NCBI GenBank assembly: GCA_026315105.1
Contig: CM048750.1
Location: 401,291,002-401,355,001, forward strand
Direction: 5' to 3'
Source: Locusta migratoria
Taxonomy: Eukaryota > Arthropoda > Insecta > Orthoptera > Acrididae
Length of the DNA stretch: 64,000 nucleotides
The stretch's first letter is position 1. Each line of letters opens with the position of its first letter. This document shows positions 1 through 11,006 of this stretch, piece by piece. The notes under the pieces were generated by a model. The model saw only the letters and a list, made by a program, of their open reading frames with translations, was not told the origin of the DNA and did no database searches. Position numbers and translations under genes: made by a program.

Positions 1-1312
1 ATTCTGGTATGAGTTATCCCCCAGAGTATATTGAGGAAAGTGAGTCTTGAGGAGCAGTTCCAGCGTTGCATGTGCTGTCTTTGTATACTCCCCATCCTCC
101 TTCCTCAATGTTCCTGCTGGATTAGTTGGTACCTTAGTGAGGATTGTATTAAATCTCGCTTGAGCAGCCGTGCCCTCCACTTCCTCACAGAATACCTTCC
201 AGGATGCCTCCTTTGCCCATCTGATGGCAAGGTTGTAATTGACAAGGGCCTTACGATACTTTGCCCATTGTCCTTTGTGCCTCGCAAGGTTAAACAGTCT
301 TCGTACCTGTTTCCTTTGCATTCCCAGGTTATTATTCCACCAAGGCACACTCCTATTTGTGCACTTCTTGGTGATTGAGCAGTTGTCCTGGTATGAGTTC
401 ACTATAGCAGAGCTTACAGCCTCTGCTACTTCCTCATACTCTGCTGGATTCTTTATCAAAGTTTTAATTTCCGATAGGCTGAAGTCAAGGTCTTTCCTAT
501 ATGTCTCCGTCCGTTTTCCTGGGGTTCCTATAGGCCATGGTCTGTCTGGTTCCCATTTCAACCTTGAATTTAATATACATGTGATTTGATAAGGATGGCT
601 CCAGGACCACATGCCACTGTTTGACATATCTTCCCATCATCATAGGACCAAAAGTTATGTCAATTACTTCTTCCCTTCTACTATTCCTGAATGTAGGTTC
701 ATCACCCCTATTCAGGATCTTCAAGTTGTTAGATAGGAGAAAGTCAAGAAGGTGCTCACCTCTACTGTTGGTGTCCTTGCTGCCCCACGATAGATTGTGG
801 GCATTGGCATCACTTCCCACAAACAGTTCGTCACCTTGCCGATGGCAGGCTTCCATCAGTCTCCTCACTTCCAAAGAATGAGGAGAGCTGTCTTCGTAAG
901 GAAGGTATGCTGAGGCCAAAACAACGTCCCTCATGATACCTTCCTGACGTTGCTGCATCCTGATGGTCACCAGGTCCCTGGAACAAAAATCCATCATTGG
1001 TATGAAAGGTATTCCATTTCTAACATAAATGCATGTTCTGGAGATTTTTAGATTTCTAGCATAAATCAGTTTACCTACAGTACCTCCAAGGCCTGAAACA
1101 CCCCCTTTGTATAAATAGGGTTCTTGTATCAGGGCCACGTCCACCTCCTGTCTCCCCAGGCGACGGCTCAGGGCAGCAGTGGCCCCTTTACTGTGCTGCA
1201 GGTTTATCTGCAGCACTTCAAGTCCCCATCTTGCTGCCATGCTTTGCTTGCTTTGATTACCCTGACAGCCACCTGCGAGAACCCTAAAAACAGTTTCAGG
1301 CCTTGCTCTCAC
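1..1312 (-). pseudogene. LINE retrotransposon ORF2, endonuclease part, runs off left edge
   Basis: The protein read leftward from about 1312 is an endonuclease/exonuclease/phosphatase-type domain of a non-LTR retrotransposon. It begins with LQINLQHSKGATAALSRRLG, then IQEPYLYKGGVSG, SAYLPYEDSS, FVGSDANAHNLSWGS and the late block GDEPTFRNSRREEVIDITF, which are the expected metal- and phosphate-binding blocks. The open frame stops near 497, but coding continues in another frame from 378 to about 110 (VPWWNNNLGMQRKQVRRLF), the usual linker before reverse transcriptase. The RT itself would lie beyond base 1. There is no ATG at the upstream edge: the open frame begins at a GTG that overlaps the ORF1 stop, so the true start is uncertain. 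The style is R1/I/LOA-like; I cannot fix the clade. Confidence 0.8.
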
Positions 1313-1700
1313 TTTGCCTTCAGGGACTTCTCTCCAACCTTCATCACCAGGGTTCGTCCTTCCAGAACGACCTTTTGGTTAATTACCCTCCAATTCTCTG
1401 TCAAGACTTTTGGGTTCTGGGCCCTTAATTTCTCGAAAAGAGTCTTTGGAGGGATATCCTTAAGGATCTTTGGTACCCATATTGATACCTTTGCAGTCTT
1501 CAGGAGTTCGGTTGCTGTCTTGACCAGCAGCTTCGTATCCTCCCACAGGGATATCATGGGCACCTTGTCCTTAAGCCATTCTGCTGAGTGCTCCCCCTTG
1601 CAGACAAAATTGAGGGCACCACGATCTGAATTTGGGTCCTGGACCAGCGCCCCCCCCCCCCCCATCTCTCTTCAAAGAGGGCCATCTGCACGAGCTCCTG
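1309..1700 (-). pseudogene. LINE ORF1, C-terminal part
   Basis: An open frame of 118 codons directly upstream of and overlapping the endonuclease frame, ending in TGA at 1309-1311. It carries VPMISLWEDTKLLVKTATEL and IWVPKILKDIPPKTLFEKL followed by LRAQNPKVLTENWRVINQKV, the pattern of the RNA-binding region of insect LINE ORF1 proteins. The usual CCHC zinc knuckles are not visible. A run of 14 C at 1650-1663 encodes the apparent N-terminal glycines and is a likely frame slip; the protein probably continues into another frame to about 1700. The assignment rests on position and general pattern, not on a diagnostic motif. Confidence 0.55.
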
Positions 1701-1730
1701 CTGCTGTGAGGTGATGCTCACCAGTCGGTA

Positions 1731-1950
1731 TCATTCTTCGAAAACCGCCATTATAAAGACCGAGACTGCAGTACTATAGGTCTGTTTCCCTATTTCCTGC
1801 CTCAGCCTTCTAGGATCACACTTGTCCAGAAAGGGAGTCTTAGATTCCTCCCTAACCCTCTTGCCCATCATCATGGAACCAAAAGTTATGTCAATTACTT
1901 CCTCCCTTCTACTATTCCTGAATGTAGGTTCATCACCCCTATTCAGGATC
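1731..1950 (-). pseudogene. Second fragment of the same LINE endonuclease
   Basis: The block LEILNRGDEPTFRNSRREEV is repeated here almost exactly as at 650-740, on the same strand, with only a few base changes over about 90 bp (1860-1950). To the left the similarity fades; to the right it stops abruptly. This is a separate truncated insertion or a local duplication of the neighbouring LINE. Confidence 0.7.
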
Positions 1951-2613
1951 TCCAACATTACTGACAAAGAATTAAATCTAATACAACCTATGGACGTCAT
2001 GGTAAAAAAAACTCAAAACAGTCCGGAATCCCCCCTGTTTGATGGAACTGCACTTGTCAATGTACTTAACAAAAAATAATTTTTAGATCATCAAGTCTGG
2101 AGGACCCTCAAGGGAAAGAAACATAGGGCGGAAATGGGAGTCTGGTGCATCAAAAAGATGAGGATACGCTGAGACAGCTATATCCAACCAACCTATGAGT
2201 TTGAGCATGATGAAATTTCTGAAGAAACGCACTTCAGGTGAATCTGCTCCTGAAGCATCTAATGAATCTGTCTTCCAAGTTTCTCTAGTCGCTGAAACAG
2301 AACCAGGGTGGACTGAATGTATTACTCTTTCAGATACAGCATCAGAACTGGACAAAATTACTGTTATCATTTTTTTTTAACTGAATGTGAAAAAATTTGT
2401 GATTGAGAAAATCAAGAGGACATTACTCACAAAACATCATTTACAGAATTAGATCTGGGGAAGTGGGCGTTTCCAGTAACAGATTCACAGCGTCATGACT
2501 TAATTCAAAATGGTCCCCAACAAAACCTCAAGAAATTTGATCAGAGTTACCGCAAAGATGCAAATGAAAGACATTTTACTAAATTTTATTTTACTAGGAA
2601 ATTGAGTAACAGT
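1951..2613. other. Unassigned stretch
   Basis: A 61-codon plus-strand frame (2195-2380) and a 95-codon minus-strand frame (2083-2370) overlap here. Neither shows a motif I recognise. The sequence is AT-rich and borders the left LTR of the next element. Confidence 0.3.
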
Positions 2614-3107
2614 TGTGGCGCTTTTTAATATGCACTTACATCAAATCCACATTATGAATACTTCACCTTTACCTGTCATTTGTTCAGTGGCAGATGTTGT
2701 TTTAATTCTTCACCTGCCTATGCCAACATTAGGACGACAGATAAGTATGCGTCCAGGAAACTACACATATGACTCTTTTCATTTAAAATACATTTATTTT
2801 TCCATTCTTGATGACTGCTTGTTACATAATGACAAAAGTAAGACCGCTTCACCACTAACATCCATACTGACTCAAGACTGACTGTGTTCAAAGTAACTTT
2901 ACAACTGACTGTCTAAGTGATACTAACTTTACAACAACTTCACAACTAACTTTACAACTGCTTGAAAAGAGTGATACTACCTCCGAACTGAATGAGTTCA
3001 CGCCAATTCACGTGTATTAATACTTGCATTGTATTCTAGAACACGGATGTTACAATGTTATATATTACATTATTTGTTCATGAAGCATAAATAAATCTTG
3101 CTTTACA
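2614..3107 (-). repeat. 3' LTR of the gag-only element
   Basis: Begins TGTGGCGCTTTTT and ends GCTTTACA, so it has TG...CA ends. It aligns along its length with 7535-7988. On the element strand it contains an AATAAA near the equivalent of 2788-2802. The copies differ at many positions and by indels, so the insertion is not recent. It keeps a single TTCTAGAA at 3034-3041 where the other LTR has two in tandem. Confidence 0.75.
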
Positions 3108-5008
3108 TAAATATAATAATGGAAAGTCTAGGTTGGTATTAATAATATAGTGATGATAGTTTACAACTCACCACAAAGACGTGGCGACAAGCTGCGACAG
3201 GCACATACAAAAGACACACCTATACAACACATTCAGCTATCGGCCATGGCCTTCTTCAGAAAATAGAACACTCACGCAATCACACAGGCACACAACACAG
3301 TCATACATCCATCACCTCCAATTGCCGCACTTCGAATCACCATGATTCATTGATAGTAATAATTATGTAAAGATTATTACTATGAGAATATTGAAAAAAA
3401 TTAATATGTTGATAATCAATCTTAATGGTAATGTCTTAATGGTAATATAAAAGAGCAAAGCTAGATCATGACATACTCTAGCAAATGTAACCAGAAGTTT
3501 TATGAACAGAAACCCTACCAGTTGTGATTACCATAGAAAAACACTTACAAAAATATTAAATTTATGTTGTTTCATGAATACAGTATCCTTTCATATAATT
3601 TTATAAATTTAGTATTTAAGACAAGTCTCATCTCAATAATCTCCATGAATGACAACAAAAACCCCAGCCGTCAAAGTCATAAAGTTAACCACATCAAAAC
3701 TTTTGATCATCAAAACACAAAATACATAGTCAGGCATGGCACATGAAAGTCGTAGTCAAAGTTATTATACAATGTGTCAGATCAGTTAAATAATCACAAT
3801 CAAATTTTGAATGATTGGTACCCTTCAAGTTTCTTACAAAAAGATCATTTAACTCCCCACTTTATAAATAATTTTGTACAAGTCAGTTACCAGGATCAAA
3901 ATTACAATCAGTATATAAAAGTCAGCAATTAATTAGAAATATGCAATGAAACCATCTAGTACTAAAAATATCTCTTGCTTATACAATTCAAAAACATTTC
4001 ATGATTATGGTGTAGGTCAGTGTGTATAACAGATTTAGTGAAGCATGAATGATGCAGCTTAGTTACAGAAACCAATTTGCAACATATTTAGTAAAGATTG
4101 ATTATACACCTTGCTTACAGAAACCAATTTGAGAAATTTCATAAAATTAAAGTATTTAATCATAACCATTACATATACAAGATTTCAATATTTAGTGCAA
4201 ATTCAAACATTAGTAACAGAAGCATGTAACATACAACTATTTCAAACTACTCAAACAAGAGACTGTGAGACATGAAAATACTGTTTTACCAAAAGAATAA
4301 TATTACAGAGAGTTAATTTTAATTGCGACTAAAGATTCCCAGGATATCTTACATATAGTACTTCGGAAAGCAAAACCATAATCACATCAGAAAGTTGACA
4401 GTTTACACAATAAACATTTCACAACTATAGCCTATGGCTTGAGTCGATCATTTGGATTATGCAACATTTTAGTTTAGTATGAGAGAAACAGTTATCTGTT
4501 GAATCAATTCAAGGACTATTTTACAATTAAAGTGTCTACTAATGGGCACTACAAGCTTTTTACGACAGTTTCAAATAGTATCAAAAAATGTTCATATTAC
4601 TTAAACAAGAAATATGTGTGATTTGAGAAATACCATCTTATCCAAAAATTTCCATTACAGAAATGGAAATTCGATTGTCATTAAGAGTCTCAAACTGTTT
4701 TGCACCAAGATTTTTAGAGACAACACTACTATCACAGAAACTATCAATTTAAGCAATAAACATTCTTATAGTTTTCAGAAATAATGTGAAAGCACATCTG
4801 GATGCATAGTATGTTGTATGACACTTTTACCAAGAAACAGAAAGCATAGAAAAATATGAAAAAGAACTTAGCTTACAGAATGATATTGCAGTCAGTTTCA
4901 TGAAAATATACCTCATTATGTTTCTTATACTTTAATAGTAATCATAGTAGTGACATAGTTTATTGTTTTACAATGCCCATAGGCCTACTAAAAGTAAATA
5001 ATTTAAAC
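3108..5008. other. Interior of the LTR element without coding signal
   Basis: Very AT-rich, with short recurring phrases such as TTACAGAAACCAATTTG near 4064 and 4115. No domain was recognised in any frame. It holds a Penelope-end remnant at 3161-3350 and otherwise nothing I can name. It is where pol would be expected in a complete element. Confidence 0.5.
3161..3350 (-). mobile_element. Penelope-like element end (pLTR remnant)
   Basis: Flanked by the direct repeat TGATAGT (3154-3160 and 3351-3357). Read on the minus strand it holds CTGAAGA, a GGCC-AT-GGCC hairpin, GATA, then a GT-rich stretch and a GTGGTGAGTTGTAAACTATC terminus. This is the arrangement seen at other Penelope-like ends in this window (45016-45143, 53440-53945). 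No RT or endonuclease accompanies it. Confidence 0.55.
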
Positions 5009-6022
5009 TTACACATTAACATTTACCAAAACTTCAAAAGAATCAACAAATGTCAAACAGTTTACTATAAGTCTATAAACTAAGGTCAAAAATACTGTAC
5101 ATTCCTGCTTAATGCAAATACGATTAATTACAATTCCTGAGCTTGCTTGGGATTGTGTTTCAAATATTATAGATCCCATACCAACAATCATATACCTATT
5201 TCTTTTTACTTTCCGATGTTTCCAAGCCGGCCACAGTAGCCGAGAGGACTGAGGTGCTCCAGTTATGGTCTGCACGGCCACTACGGTCGGGGGTTCGAAT
5301 CCCCCCCCCCTCGAGCATGGATATTTGTGCCATCCTTAGTTGTAGCTAGTTCATAAGTAGTTTGTAAGTTTAGGGACTGATGACCCCGTAATTAAGTCCC
5401 ATAAGCTATACAAACATTGGAACATTTCGATGTTTCCACCCCTCTGGGTACAATTTTCCCCAGCTCAATTCTAACTTCTTCCATATGAAGTATATGTGAT
5501 TTTTAAACTTCTGAACTAATATTTTCTTTACAAAAGTCAAATCAGGTAAGTTATGGTCAATTTTAGTTAAGACAATATCATTCAAGTTTACATTTTCAGT
5601 ATTATTTTTAAGACACAACATAGTTTGATCAACAACTTCCCTGTCTTCAAAAATTTCATCACAATCATTTTTAAACCCTTCATCAATAGCATTGAGTTTC
5701 CTATTTTCAACATTAATAGCTTCAACATACAATATACTGTCAGTTTCATTAACATTTTCCACAAAATCTCTACTTTCAACATTGTCATATAAAGTATTCT
5801 CATTACCAAGCATAATACTCTTATCATCATAATAAACATCAATATTTCCATATTTAGATCCAGTATCATTTGTAACATACTCATATTCAGAACTATTATT
5901 ACATACCATATAGCTTTCATCATTATGAATTTCAACATTGTCATTGTCAATATGCAACACAGACACATCATTACTGTTAACATAATCCTTATCATCATCT
6001 GAGCTACTACTTTCAAAATCAA
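5009..6022 (-). pseudogene. Post-gag acidic ORF of the LTR element, split by a SINE
   Basis: A 186-codon frame (5966 down to 5406) rich in Asp, Glu and Asn enters the SINE at 5225-5427. On the other side, from 5224 to 5009, an open frame resumes with KVKRNRYMIVGMGSIIFETQ. Both sides share the residues WKHR encoded in the 11-bp target duplication, so the original frame ran through. No aspartic-protease D-T/S-G, no RT motif and no membrane segment is seen. I do not recognise the protein; it may be the C-terminal tail of Gag or a separate product. Confidence 0.55.
5225..5427 (+). mobile_element. tRNA-derived SINE, copy 1
   Basis: Starts AGCCGGCCACAGTAGCCGAG (A-box region), has the B box GGTTCGAATCC, then the family body ending in ACTGATGACCCCGTAATTAA and CAAACATTGGAACATT. 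It is flanked by the perfect 11-bp duplication CGATGTTTCCA (5214-5224 and 5428-5438). The head looks like a tRNA gene but no second half of a cloverleaf follows, and the same body recurs elsewhere in the window. It interrupts the acidic ORF of the LTR element, so it is younger. Confidence 0.93.
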
Positions 6023-6028
6023 AAATGT

Positions 6029-7230
6029 CTATGCATTTTCAGTTTCAGTAGGTAACATTTTAAACACATCACTAGATACCTCACTTATGACAGTATAAAC
6101 ATTATTCCTTACCTCAACAATACCAGTGTCACACTCAGGTAAAATGTTATTGCTTTCTATAGCATGCACAAAGTCTAAGTTACACTTATCAGATACAAAA
6201 TTCTTGTCACAACTAGGTACAATTCTACAATCATTTTTAAATTTGAAATTTTGTTTAGAATTACCTCTGTATTTATTTTTTCTATTAAAAGTTTGATTAC
6301 CATAATCATTACGTCTTTGCAACACCCCACTTATTCCTGTAATTAGACCTTTGCCTTTCAACAAAATTGTCAATTTTATACACAAAATTCAAAAATTCAT
6401 CTATATCATTATCAGGAGCATGTATTAATTCTCTTTGCAAATAGATTGGTAGCCTATTTTTAAAACATGAATTCGTGTCCTGACATCTAAGGGATACTTC
6501 AAGTGTATTAGTTTCTGTAATTCATTTTTACAAAAATCAACAAGTCCTCCTGGTCGTCCATTGTACCTAGGCCCATATATAAATCTACTATTAACAATGT
6601 CTTGTTCACTTTCTGACCAAAACCTATTTAAAAACTTTCTCTAAATTCTTCAAAATTTTTCCAAAGTTTTCTTTTTTTATTAGCCCACCTTAATGCCTTA
6701 CCATTTAGATGATACTTAACGTATTTTATCTTATCATCGTCTGTCATATGTACAACAAAATTATTTTCACACTACATAATAAAATCTACAGGGTGAAAAT
6801 CATTTTCTGGAAATATTTTTACGGGAATTTTAGACCATAAACCAAAATTATGACTGACATTTGCCACAAGGTCATTATTCACAAAATGAACTGAGAAATT
6901 TTTAACCTTTTCCCTGTTAACTTCTTTAACAAAGTCAGCATTTTTTTCTACTGTCTGACCTGCTGAGTCTGCTTCATGAAAACAAGTCTGTACATAACTC
7001 TAATTTATTAGGCCTAACCCTGTGTTCATATCTTCATTGTTTGTTTTGAAATCAGTACATTCACACGAAACTTTAAATTCATCTGTAAATTCGTCTTTAT
7101 TTTGATTTTGTTGGTCTGTTAACGTTTTTAATAAATTACTTTCCATTTTGTTAAGCACTGATTGTAGCATGTCCGAAGCAAAATCCCCTTCTACATTAGA
7201 AGCTTTAATGTTTCGCTTTTCCTCATCCAT
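6029..7230 (-). pseudogene. Retrotransposon gag-type protein
   Basis: First ATG of the frame is at 7230 (MDEEKRNIKASN...), about 300 bp inside the right LTR. After a stop at 7000 the coding resumes: segments equivalent to WSKIPVKIFPENDFHPVDF, KIKYVKYHLNGKALRWA and NFEEFRESF match the retrotransposon Gag (capsid) core pattern, in which an ARxxLxGxA-like helix is followed by a W/F-rich segment. A later 118-codon frame (6385-6029) is basic and asparagine-rich. I see no CCHC knuckle. The reading frame is broken by several stops and shifts. The product would have formed the particle shell. Confidence 0.65.
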
Positions 7231-7534
7231 ATTGAATAAACTGTACACACTTTAACAAAATTAAAATTGAATGGCTTACTTCTTTCGGCGTCCAGTCCAT
7301 TTCAAGTTCAAACATACCGTAACTTTTGTCTTGCTACAGCATCCTTTAGTTTCTTTCATTATAGATCTTCATTTCGTTCTGAACTCCATGCCAGTTAAAT
7401 TTAGTAAGACTTCATCCATAAAACGTGTGTACATGTACCTTTTCTTCTTCATATTGCTTCATGCTTGTTTCTGAAACATTGTCACATTTGTAGGTTTCCA
7501 AAAATCGATAATTTTTCCGCGCCGATACATTTCG

Positions 7535-7988
7535 TGTGGCGCTTTTTATGCACATAAATAAAGCCACATTATAAATACATCACCTTTTTTAGTTGTTCAG
7601 TGGTTTCATACATCTCGTAGCTTGCCTGCCATTAAATCATCAAAAAATATTAGGATGTCGGGTTTTTGTTGCATATGGAAAGTACATTTGTGACACTTTT
7701 CCTTTAAAATACATTTATTTTTCTTTTCTTGGTGACTGCTTGTTACATAATGACAAAACTAAGACTGCTTAACCACTAACTTCCATACTGACTCAAGACT
7801 AAGTTATTACTACTTCACAAGTAACTGACATTAGTGATACTAACTCTACAACTAACTTCTCACTGAGTTCGCGCCAATTCACACGTATTAATACGTATTC
7901 TAATTTCTAGAACCTTCTAGAACGCGGAAGTTACAATATTTGTATTTTATAAATTTGTTCATGAAACATACATAAATCTTGCTTTACG
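7535..7988 (-). repeat. 5' LTR of the gag-only element
   Basis: Begins TGTGGCGC and ends at GCTTTACG (the terminal CA has become CG). It aligns with 2614-3107. As the upstream LTR for the minus-strand gag it should carry the promoter; it contains a tandem TTCTAGAA element, described separately. Confidence 0.75.
7905..7922. promoter_or_regulatory. Heat-shock-element-like site in the LTR
   Basis: TTCTAGAACCTTCTAGAA is four perfect, contiguous, alternating TTC/GAA units with 2-bp spacers, the ideal binding pattern for heat-shock factor. It is strand-symmetric and lies in the LTR upstream of gag. The other LTR keeps only two units. Function is inferred from the motif alone. Confidence 0.5.
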
Positions 7989-8234
7989 TAAAGATACACA
8001 AAATCACGACAAATGTAATAATACGTTTTCCATATCAAAACAAAACAATACAAAAAATCGTAAGTAAATAACAATTAGCGCAGTGTTAAACTATGTTTAT
8101 ATTGTTTAAAACTGTTAAATCAAGACAACTACTCAATTCTACAGTCATCAAAGTATTACATTACGGTCAATACACTATTGTTAGTTAACATTATCATTAA
8201 CAAACACATATTCATGTTTATTTTATGAATTCTA

Positions 8235-10591
8235 AAGTACAAGTATGTGATATTTTTGAAGAATTCCGTATTTTGGTGGAAAGACAAACTGGAAAGCAAA
8301 TAATGATTGTCTGATCTTGGGAAAGAATACATAAATCATAGATTTGAAGGACGTTTAAAGCAAGTTGGTATAAGACATCAGACCACTATACGATATAGCC
8401 CTGCACAAAATGGTGTTGCAGAATGAGCAAACAGAACAATAGTGGAAAAAGCCAGGAGTATGCTAAGTGATGCTGGTTTACCAATAAATGTTGGGCAGAG
8501 GCTGTATCAACAGCAGTGTATCTAATAAATCGTTCACCTACCACAGCTATCAAAAGTAAAACGCCATATGAGGTGTGGACAGGAAGAAACCCAGATTTAG
8601 GTAATTTGAGAATTTTTGGCTGTAAAGCTATGTTACAAATTCCTAAAGCACTAAGAAAGAAATGGGATATAAAATCCAGGAAATATATTTTTGTAGGCTA
8701 TTGTGAAGAATCAAAGGGTTTTCGTATTTTGAATTCTATGAATAATAAGTTAGTAACCAGTAGAGATGTTGTATTTCTTGAAAATTGTGAAGATAGAACC
8801 AAGGATTGTACAACTGTTGGTGTAAATAAAGACAGCAGTTTTGGGGAAGAGACAGAAATGGAAGAAAAAACTAACCAAGGGCCAACAGAGACAAGCTACG
8901 AGGAAGAAGAAGAACCAAGATGTGATGAAGATCAAGCAGGAAGTGATGAAGATAAAGTAAGTCATTCCTCTCGTACAAGAAAACCAAAGAAGTATCCTGA
9001 TTATGAAATGTATGTTGCACAGTGTTTCAATGATCAACCAGAAACTGTTGAAGAAGTTATGAATAGTAAAGATTCTAAAAATTGGAAAGAAGCAATTGAG
9101 AAAGAATTGCAATCTTTAATTCAAAATGAAACATATGAGTGGGTAAATATGCTACAGAAGAAAAAACTCTTAAACACAAGATGGATATTTAGTATAAAAA
9201 ATCCTGAAGGTCAAACAACCAAGTATAAAGCAAGATTACTGGTTACGGGATGAACCAAAGGGAAGGTATAAATTACAAAGAAACATTTTCACCTGTTGTA
9301 AAATATTCTTCACTAAGATATCTTTTAGCTTTAGCTGTGAAAGAAAATATGTTAATCCATCAAATGGATGTTAAAACCGCTTATCTAAATGGAATATTAG
9401 AAGAGGAAATTTATGTAATGACACCCAAAGAAGCTCAGAAATATTGTAAAGATAAAGGAAAGGTTTGGAAGCTTAAAAAGATCCATCTATGGACTGAAAC
9501 AAAGTGGATACTGTTGGAATAAGTATTTGCATTCTACATTAGTTAAGATGGGAATGAAGCAGTCAGAGGCAGACCCCTGTATTTATATAAGGAAACGTAA
9601 ACAAGAATTAACTATAATAGCTATTGGGTAGATGATTTTTTCATTTTAGCTACAGATGATAAACAAATGATTGTTATGAAGGAACAGCTACAAGAGAGGT
9701 TCAATATGCATGACTTAGATGAAGCAAAACAATATTTGGGAATGAAAATTATAAAGCAGAGAATTGGAAATGAGCTTTGGATGGATCAGTCTGCATATAC
9801 CAAAAGGATTTTGAAAAAGTTTGGAATGTTAGACAGTAACACCAATGGAACCTGGGATAAAAATGATGATAAATGAAGAAGACACTGATTATAATCAAGT
9901 TACATCTTACTTGGAAGCTGTAGGGAGTCTTTTATATCTAGCTCAGACATCAAGGCCAGATATTGTTTTTGCAACAAATGTAGTAAGCAGATTCTGTAGT
10001 AATCCTACAGAAAACTTTGGAAAGCAGTGAAGAGGATCTTCAGATATCTAAAGGGCACTGTAAATTATTAATTAATCTATTGTAAAGAAGGCAATGAAGA
10101 ATTGAAATGTTACAGTGATGGAGAATGGGGTAATGAATTAGAAGATAGACACTATTTCTGCAAGCTGTTTAAAACTGATGGGAGGCTTAATATTCTGGAT
10201 ATGTAAAAGGCAAAGAACCGTCGCATTAAGTACAGTAGAGGCAGAATATATGGCTTTATCTACTACTGTACAGGAAACTTTGTGGCTCAAAAACTTAATG
10301 AATGGAATTGAGACTGATATTAATTCAAGGACAACAATAATTTATTGTGATAATCAGGGAGCGATTAATTTAGCCAAAAACAATGTAACAAGTGCTAGAA
10401 CAAAACTCATAGATGTGAGACATCATTTCATCAGGGATCACATTGAGAAGCAGAATATTGAAGTGAAATACTTAAGCTCTGAAGAAATGTTGGCTGACTT
10501 ATTAACAAAACCATTCACCAAGGAGAGATTCCAGAAAATTGTAAGACAGTGTGCTGGAAATGTGATCAATATTTTTGTGGTGCTTAGTTAA
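8235..10591 (+). pseudogene. Ty1/copia pol, copia 1 (truncated, plus strand)
   Basis: Starts inside the integrase core (EFRILVERQTGKQ), continues with AVYLINRSPTTAIKSKTPYE and LGNLRIFGCKAM typical of the copia integrase end, then an acidic linker. RT follows from about 9130: TRWIFSIKNPEGQTTKYKAR, HQMDVKTAYLNG, then a VDDFFIL active-site segment near 9628-9650 preceded by a stop. RNase H runs from about 10020 (RTVALSTVEAEYMALS, IDVRHHFIRDHI, LADLLTKPF) to the stop at 10591. Frame changes occur near 9245, 9480, 9600, 9870, 10030 and 10170. Gag, protease and the N-terminal integrase are missing, and no LTR is seen on either side. Inactive. Confidence 0.92.
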
Positions 10592-10948
10592 TTATTCTTT
10601 GATGATGATGATGTTGTACATATTCCTTGTTAATTTATTATCCCATGTCTTTAGTTACGTCTTGTGAATGTGTTGTACATGTACTGCAGTGGCAAAAGTA
10701 TATATGATAAAAAAACCAGAATTTTTAGTGAAAGATTTATTTTTTGCTGCGCTAGTTTTTCAACACTTATTATATCAGCAGTCATCAGTTATGAAGGAAC
10801 ATGTTCTATAACTACTTCACAAGCTTCTACATTTTCTCTTATAAAGTGGTGTTTGGTATCTATATGTTTTGTGCGTCCTTCATAACCACTTGATTTTTTA
10901 CAAGTGAATTGCGGCTTAGTTGTCACAAAATAACTTGAGTGTATCTCT

Positions 10949-10950
<2 letters not shown>

Positions 10951-11005
<55 letters not shown>
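10951..11005. repeat. Pure 55-base poly(A) inside copia RNase H
   Basis: Fifty-five uninterrupted A between CTCTGC and CAGGC, placed between two conserved RNase H blocks (EALWLRRLEQDL and the copia CDNQAAIH-type block). It is not adjacent to a recognisable retroposon body. Confidence 0.9.

Positions 11006-11006
<1 letters not shown>

Larger units (their letters stand above)
2614..7988 (-). mobile_element. Gag-only LTR retrotransposon, minus strand
   Basis: Two direct repeats of 454-494 bp (2614-3107 and 7535-7988) frame a 4.4-kb interior whose only coding signal is a retrotransposon gag-type protein and a following acidic frame, both on the minus strand. No protease, reverse transcriptase, RNase H or integrase is recognisable between the repeats, and roughly 1.7 kb (3351-5008) has no sizeable open frame. 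This matches the layout of non-autonomous gag-only LTR elements (TR-GAG type) or an element that has lost pol. No clear primer-binding site, polypurine tract or target duplication is visible. Later insertions are a SINE at 5225-5427 and a Penelope-end remnant at 3161-3350. Confidence 0.7.

Noticed and set aside
2083..2380. Gene on either strand
   Set aside because: Two overlapping frames, neither with recognisable motifs.
5588..6022. Met/Ile/Leu-rich 144-codon ORF resembling a membrane protein
   Set aside because: It is the alternative frame of the acidic ORF in AT-rich DNA; the other frame fits the element better.
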